Source: Micromonospora lupini str. Lupac 08 (GTDB lineage Bacteria > Actinomycetota > Actinomycetes > Mycobacteriales > Micromonosporaceae). From it: a DNA stretch of 64,000 nt. Each line of letters begins with the position of its first letter. Positions within the stretch are counted from its first letter, which is position 1. Position numbers and translations under genes: made by a program. The stretch lies in assembly GCF_000297395.2 (NCBI RefSeq), contig NZ_HF570108.1:2015715-2079714 (forward strand), given 5' to 3'. Positions 60,341-64,000 of the stretch are shown piece by piece. The notes beneath the pieces were generated by a model. That model made no database searches, was not told the origin of the DNA, and saw only the letters and a list, made by a program, of their open reading frames with translations.

Positions 60341-61282
60341 ATGACCGCCACACAGAGACCGGCCGTGCAGACCCCGATCGCCCCGATCCCGACACGCTCC
60401 GGTCGGCGCGGCGCGCTGATCGCGGGCAGTGTGCTCGCGGGAATCGCGTTGTCCCTGCTCTGGTCGTACCAGTTCGTCGACCAGACGATCGGCGACAACG
60501 TCGCCAACACCCTGCTGGGCCACGACGCGAAGGCGACCGCGATCGGGGGCACCGCGGCGGGTCTGCTGTTCGCGTTCGTCTCGGGGTTGGCGGGCACGTT
60601 CACGGCCTGCAACATCGCCATGGCCGCCTCGATCGGACCGATGACACACGCCGGCGCCGGCGGCACACCGGCGGAAGGGCTGCGCTTCATGCTCCGGCCG
60701 GTGGGCCTGCTGGCGCTGGGCATGGTCGCCGTCTCCGCCACGTACGGGTTCGTCGGAGTCCTGCTCGGCGACTCGCTGCCGCAGCTGTCGACGGCGACGA
60801 CCGCCGGCGGCATGCCCGTACGACTCGTGCAGTCCGTGGTGGTCTTCGGCCTGATCGGACTCGCGTTCATCTACCTCGGCCTCGCAGCTCTCGACAAGGT
60901 CCCCGATCCCTTCGCGCGCCGCCCGTTCGCCCGCGTCTTCGTGCTCGGCATGCTTGTCGGCGCCTTCCTGATCGGCCGGCCGTACCCGTTGTTCCACAAG
61001 CTCTTCCAGTGGGCCGCCGACAACGGCAACCCCCTGTACGGTGCCGCGGCCTTCGTGCTCCAGTCGCTGGGCAACATCGCGATCGTGGGCATCCTGTTCG
61101 CACTCGTCGTCCTCGCCACCCGCGGAGGGCTGATCCGCTGGCTGTCCGCGCGACCGGCACGTACCCTCGCGGTCACCGGCTCGCTGCTGCTCGCGCTTGG
61201 CGTCTTCACACTCGTCTACTGGACCGTCCGGGTGCCCGCGATGTTCGGCTACGGCTGGTTCCCGACGATGCCCTACAACTGA
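60341..61282 (+). CDS. Polytopic membrane protein, CcdA/DsbD-like, next to E5
   Basis: A 313-residue membrane protein with about 7-8 predicted helices. GLLFAFVSGLAGTFTACNIA followed by MAASIGPM resembles the Cys-containing helix of CcdA/DsbD-type electron carriers, and the second half has GRPYPLFHKLFQWAADNGNP and LYGAAAFVLQSLGN. I cannot assign a firm family. It follows E5 by 134 bp with its own ribosome site (GAGAG), so it may belong to the core operon and carry reducing or oxidising power across the membrane. Its 3' end overlaps the convergent rph gene by 10 bp. Confidence 0.72.
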   Translation: MTATQRPAVQTPIAPIPTRSGRRGALIAGSVLAGIALSLLWSYQFVDQTIGDNVANTLLGHDAKATAIGGTAAGLLFAFVSGLAGTFTACNIAMAASIGPMTHAGAGGTPAEGLRFMLRPVGLLALGMVAVSATYGFVGVLLGDSLPQLSTATTAGGMPVRLVQSVVVFGLIGLAFIYLGLAALDKVPDPFARRPFARVFVLGMLVGAFLIGRPYPLFHKLFQWAADNGNPLYGAAAFVLQSLGNIAIVGILFALVVLATRGGLIRWLSARPARTLAVTGSLLLALGVFTLVYWTVRVPAMFGYGWFPTMPYN

Positions 61283-63906
61283 GCGCGTCCGTCGGCCTCG
61301 TCCGACGGTGGCAGGATCTCGACGTACCCGTCGGTGCCGTGCACGCGGATCCGCTGCCCGTCGCGGATCAGCCTGGTCGCGTCCGCCACCCCGACCACGG
61401 CGGGCAGCCCGTACTCCCGGGCGATCACCGCCCCGTGGGTCATGAGGCCACCCACCTCCGTCACCAGGCCCTCGACCGCGACGAACAGGGGTGACCAGCT
61501 CGGGTCGGTGTAGGAGGTGACCAGGATGTCGCCGGGTTCCAGCTCGGCCTCGGCGATGTCCAGCAGGACGCGGGCCCGGCCCTCGACGACCCCGCCGGAG
61601 ACTCCGAGGCCGGCCAGCGCGCCGGTCGGCACATTGTCGCGCCGGTACGCCCCGGCGATGGCCTCACCCTCGGAGGTGAGCACCCGGGGCGGCGTGAGCG
61701 TCTGGTGCCACCGGAACGCGTCCCTGCGCCGCGCGATGAGGTGGTCGTCGACCTGGTGCGTCCGCACGACGTCGTGCAGCTCGGAGAACGTGAGATAGGC
61801 GATGTGGTAGTTGTGGCGCAGCACGCCGGCCCGCACGAGACGCTCCGCCTCGGCCAGCAGGGCCTGCTTGTAGACGAAGTAGCGGCTGATGATGGCGTAC
61901 TTCGGATACTCCCGGTACCCGATGAAGGTGCGGACCCGATCGATCATGCGCGCGGTCTCGTCGGCCTTGCGGTCCCCGTCCGGCAGGGCCCGCAGCCGCT
62001 CCAGCAACTCCTCGCGCTTCTGCTGCGCCTCCTGACGCCCCTGCGCGAAGCGCCGCCCGGCGGCCCCCGGCTCGACGAGCCTGATGTTGTCGAGGATCAG
62101 GGGCACGAGCGTGGTGGGGCGTTCACTCCAGCGCGGTCTCGTGATGTCGATCTCGCCGACGCAGCGCATGCCGTACCTGTCGAGGTAGGCCCGGATGGCG
62201 TCGCGCGCCTGCGTCCCGCCCGCGAGCTTCGGCAGCTCGTCGAGGAAGCCGTCGTCGTCGACGTCCCGCAGGAAGGCCACCACCTCCGGATGCGGGCGGA
62301 TCACGTCCGCGACGTCGAGCAGCGCCAGGCCCATCTCCGACGTGATGTTGCCCGGAGCGGACAGCGTCAGGGTGTCGGCCGCGTTCTTCTCGCCCAGCCA
62401 TTCCCCCAGTTGTTCGTTGAGCCACCAGGTGGCCTGCATCCCCGCCATGATCGCCTGCATGCTCAACGGATCGCTGAGGAGCCGCTTGTGCTCCTCGAAC
62501 GCCTTCAGCAGGAAGTCGAACAGCTCCGGCCCCGTCACCGTCGCGATGTCGCGCCGCAGGGCGGCGAGAGACGCCTCGCTGCGCGCGATCAGCTCGGCGA
62601 CGATCGCCGGGTCGTTCTCGATCGTGGCGGGTGCGCCGCCGACGGGCGGGCCGCTGGGCGCACCGTCCGGGAGCGTCGGGACGAAGTCGGGCCGGGCGAG
62701 GACGGTCTCCAGCGCGTCCTTGGTCAACGGATCGGACGTCTCCGCCATCCGGAGGAAGCCGGCGCGGCTCGCGGGCGAGGCCAGGAGCCGGGTGGCGTCG
62801 ACGAACAGCCTCCCGCCGGCCTCGTGCATCGGCGCCATCGCCGTCAGCTGCCACATGGAGAGACCCAACGGCTTCATGGCGTCGGTCATCATCTGCTGAT
62901 GGCCGACGGAGAGGTAGACGTGGTTCTCCCCGTCCCCGGCCGCCGCCGGGATGGGGAACAGCGTGGTGATCGGCCGGCTCTGCACGATCTCGACGTCACC
63001 GTCGACCAGGCACCATTCGATGTCCTGCGGGTCGCCGAAGTGCGCCTCGATCCGCCGTCCCACCTCCACCAGCCGCAGCACCTGCGCGTCCGTCAGCGCC
63101 GGCTGCTCCTGTCGTTCCGGACTGATCGCCTGCTTGCCGGTCCCGCCGGTCGGTAGCGCCTGGATGGCGAGACGCTTGGCGCTGATCGTCCGATCGACGA
63201 TCACGCCGTCGCGCACCCGGTAGGCATCCGGGTTCACCAGTCCGGAGACCAGGGCCTCGCCGAGGCCGAAGCTGGCCTCCACGGTCGCGACCTTCCGGTT
63301 GGACGTGACGGGGTCGGCCGTGAAGAGGACGCCCGCCGCCTGCGCAAATGCCATCTTCTGCACGACGACGGCCAGGTGGACCGCGCGGTGGTCGATGCCG
63401 TTGCGCTGACGGTAGGTCACGGCGCGCTCGGTGAAGAGCGAGGCCCAGCAGCGGCTGACGTGCGCGAGGATGGCCGTCGCGCCTGTGACGTTCAGGTACG
63501 TGTCCTGCTGGCCCGCGAAGGAGGCCGTCGCCAGGTCCTCGGCCGTGGCGCTGGATCGCACGGCATACGCATCGTCCTCGCCGTGCCGGCCGAGCGCCCG
63601 GATGATGGCCGCCGCCACGTCGTCGGGCAGGGCGGCCCCTTCGATGGTCCGGCGGATCTCCGCGCTGCGGTCGCGGATCGCCTCCCGGTCGTCCGGCCGC
63701 AGGCGCGACAGGTGGTCGAGCTGATCGTCGATCGAGGGCACGTCGGCCAGGACCCGTCGGAAGGCGTCCGTCGTCACGCAGAAGCCAGCCGGTACGCGGA
63801 TGCCGTCGATCCGCGACAGCGCCCCCAGCCGGGCGCCCTTCCCTCCGACGATCGCTACCTGCGTCTCGTCGACCTCGTCGAGACCTCGCACATACTTGTC
63901 GATCAT
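61273..63906 (-). CDS. rph: Rifampin phosphotransferase (rifamycin-inactivating, PEP-synthase-like)
   Basis: An 877-residue three-domain enzyme that phosphorylates rifamycins with ATP. The N-terminal ATP-grasp domain starts VAIVGGKGARLGALSRIDGI and has YAVRSSATAEDLATASFAGQ. The central region (about 330-760) is the rifamycin-binding domain (SVGHQQMMTDAMKPLGLSMW and flanks). The C-terminal swivelling domain has the catalytic His 824 in GGLMTHGAVIAREYGLPAV. The length matches Rph (about 865) and exceeds PEP synthase (about 790). A rifamycin-associated element lies 58 bp upstream of the start, which greatly strengthens the assignment. Likely not part of the enediyne pathway. Confidence 0.95.
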   Translation of the reverse strand: MIDKYVRGLDEVDETQVAIVGGKGARLGALSRIDGIRVPAGFCVTTDAFRRVLADVPSIDDQLDHLSRLRPDDREAIRDRSAEIRRTIEGAALPDDVAAAIIRALGRHGEDDAYAVRSSATAEDLATASFAGQQDTYLNVTGATAILAHVSRCWASLFTERAVTYRQRNGIDHRAVHLAVVVQKMAFAQAAGVLFTADPVTSNRKVATVEASFGLGEALVSGLVNPDAYRVRDGVIVDRTISAKRLAIQALPTGGTGKQAISPERQEQPALTDAQVLRLVEVGRRIEAHFGDPQDIEWCLVDGDVEIVQSRPITTLFPIPAAAGDGENHVYLSVGHQQMMTDAMKPLGLSMWQLTAMAPMHEAGGRLFVDATRLLASPASRAGFLRMAETSDPLTKDALETVLARPDFVPTLPDGAPSGPPVGGAPATIENDPAIVAELIARSEASLAALRRDIATVTGPELFDFLLKAFEEHKRLLSDPLSMQAIMAGMQATWWLNEQLGEWLGEKNAADTLTLSAPGNITSEMGLALLDVADVIRPHPEVVAFLRDVDDDGFLDELPKLAGGTQARDAIRAYLDRYGMRCVGEIDITRPRWSERPTTLVPLILDNIRLVEPGAAGRRFAQGRQEAQQKREELLERLRALPDGDRKADETARMIDRVRTFIGYREYPKYAIISRYFVYKQALLAEAERLVRAGVLRHNYHIAYLTFSELHDVVRTHQVDDHLIARRRDAFRWHQTLTPPRVLTSEGEAIAGAYRRDNVPTGALAGLGVSGGVVEGRARVLLDIAEAELEPGDILVTSYTDPSWSPLFVAVEGLVTEVGGLMTHGAVIAREYGLPAVVGVADATRLIRDGQRIRVHGTDGYVEILPPSDEADGRAQL

Positions 63907-63950
63907 CGCGCCCCGTTTCTTCGTCCGTTCCAGTGTCCGGCGGACGATTC

Positions 63951-63963
63951 TGCGGCAAGACCC
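63951..63963 (-). promoter_or_regulatory. Half copy of the rifamycin-associated element
   Basis: TGCGGCAAGACCC repeats the right two-thirds of the adjacent 19-bp element directly downstream of it in the rph orientation. Confidence 0.55.
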
Positions 63964-63982
63964 GGGTCTTGCGGCAAGACCC
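63964..63982 (-). promoter_or_regulatory. Rifamycin-associated element (RAE) upstream of rph
   Basis: GGGTCTTGCGGCAAGACCC is a 19-bp inverted repeat, perfect except for the central base pair, and has the RAE form GGGnCTTGCGGCAAGnCCC. RAEs drive rifamycin-inducible expression of Rph, HelR and related genes in actinomycetes. It lies 58 bp upstream of the rph start, in the promoter position. Confidence 0.85.
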
Positions 63983-64000
63983 CCATTGCGATATACGTTA

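Noticed and set aside
61273..63906. PEP synthase or PPDK
   Set aside because: Length (877), the rifamycin-binding central region and the RAE upstream all favour rifampin phosphotransferase.

Overview
The window is high-GC actinomycete DNA. A type VII secretion ATPase with a WXG100 protein, an AfsR/SARP regulator, F420- and mycothiol-type enzymes, plant-polysaccharide hydrolases and a rifampin phosphotransferase preceded by a rifamycin-associated element all point to Micromonosporaceae, most likely Micromonospora. That placement is inference; no rRNA is present. Many long reading frames on the opposite strand are artefacts of the high GC.

Left part (1-17.8 kb): the 3'-truncated gene of an EccC/EssC-like type VII ATPase and its WXG100 partner (minus strand), a divergent lipoprotein and DUF4333 protein, an ECF sigma factor, a glycogen-debranching-like hydrolase, an MFS exporter divergent from a large SARP regulator, and two secreted carbohydrate-active proteins. 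These are a CE1/PHB-depolymerase-like esterase whose CBM2 is out of frame, and a GH62 arabinofuranosidase. Both lie downstream of related LacI-type palindromes.

Middle part (17.4-29 kb): a VOC protein, then an apparent operon of two ABC exporter half-transporters, two tandemly duplicated GT2 glycosyltransferases and a PIG-L de-N-acetylase. This could be an undescribed glycoconjugate system. It is followed by an ECF sigma/DGPF pair, an F420-type oxidoreductase and a cytochrome P450.

Right part (about 29-61.3 kb): an enediyne biosynthetic gene cluster. The core operon is E3 (DUF1702), the enediyne polyketide synthase PKSE (KS-AT-ACP-KR-DH-PPTase), thioesterase E10, flavin reductase E6, a P450, E4 (UnbV/ASPIC), E5 (UnbU) and a polytopic membrane protein, much of it joined by 4-nt ATGA overlaps. 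Around it are a second DUF1702 gene with an SCP2 protein, a GMC oxidoreductase operon, two AhpD-like CxxC proteins, an SgcF-like epoxide hydrolase, an SgcJ-like protein, an FAD monooxygenase, a DHA2 exporter, a DinB/MDMPI-type protein, a copper-protein-like pair, and MerR and AraC regulators. SgcJ, epoxide hydrolase, E6 and GMC genes suggest a 9-membered-type core (inference). I see no apoprotein, deoxysugar, aminomutase or NRPS genes, so the product may be unusually undecorated. A heptanucleotide-periodic repeat tract of about 600 bp lies inside the cluster.

Right edge: a rifampin phosphotransferase gene on the minus strand with a 19-bp rifamycin-associated element upstream. It converges on the cluster and marks its likely right border.
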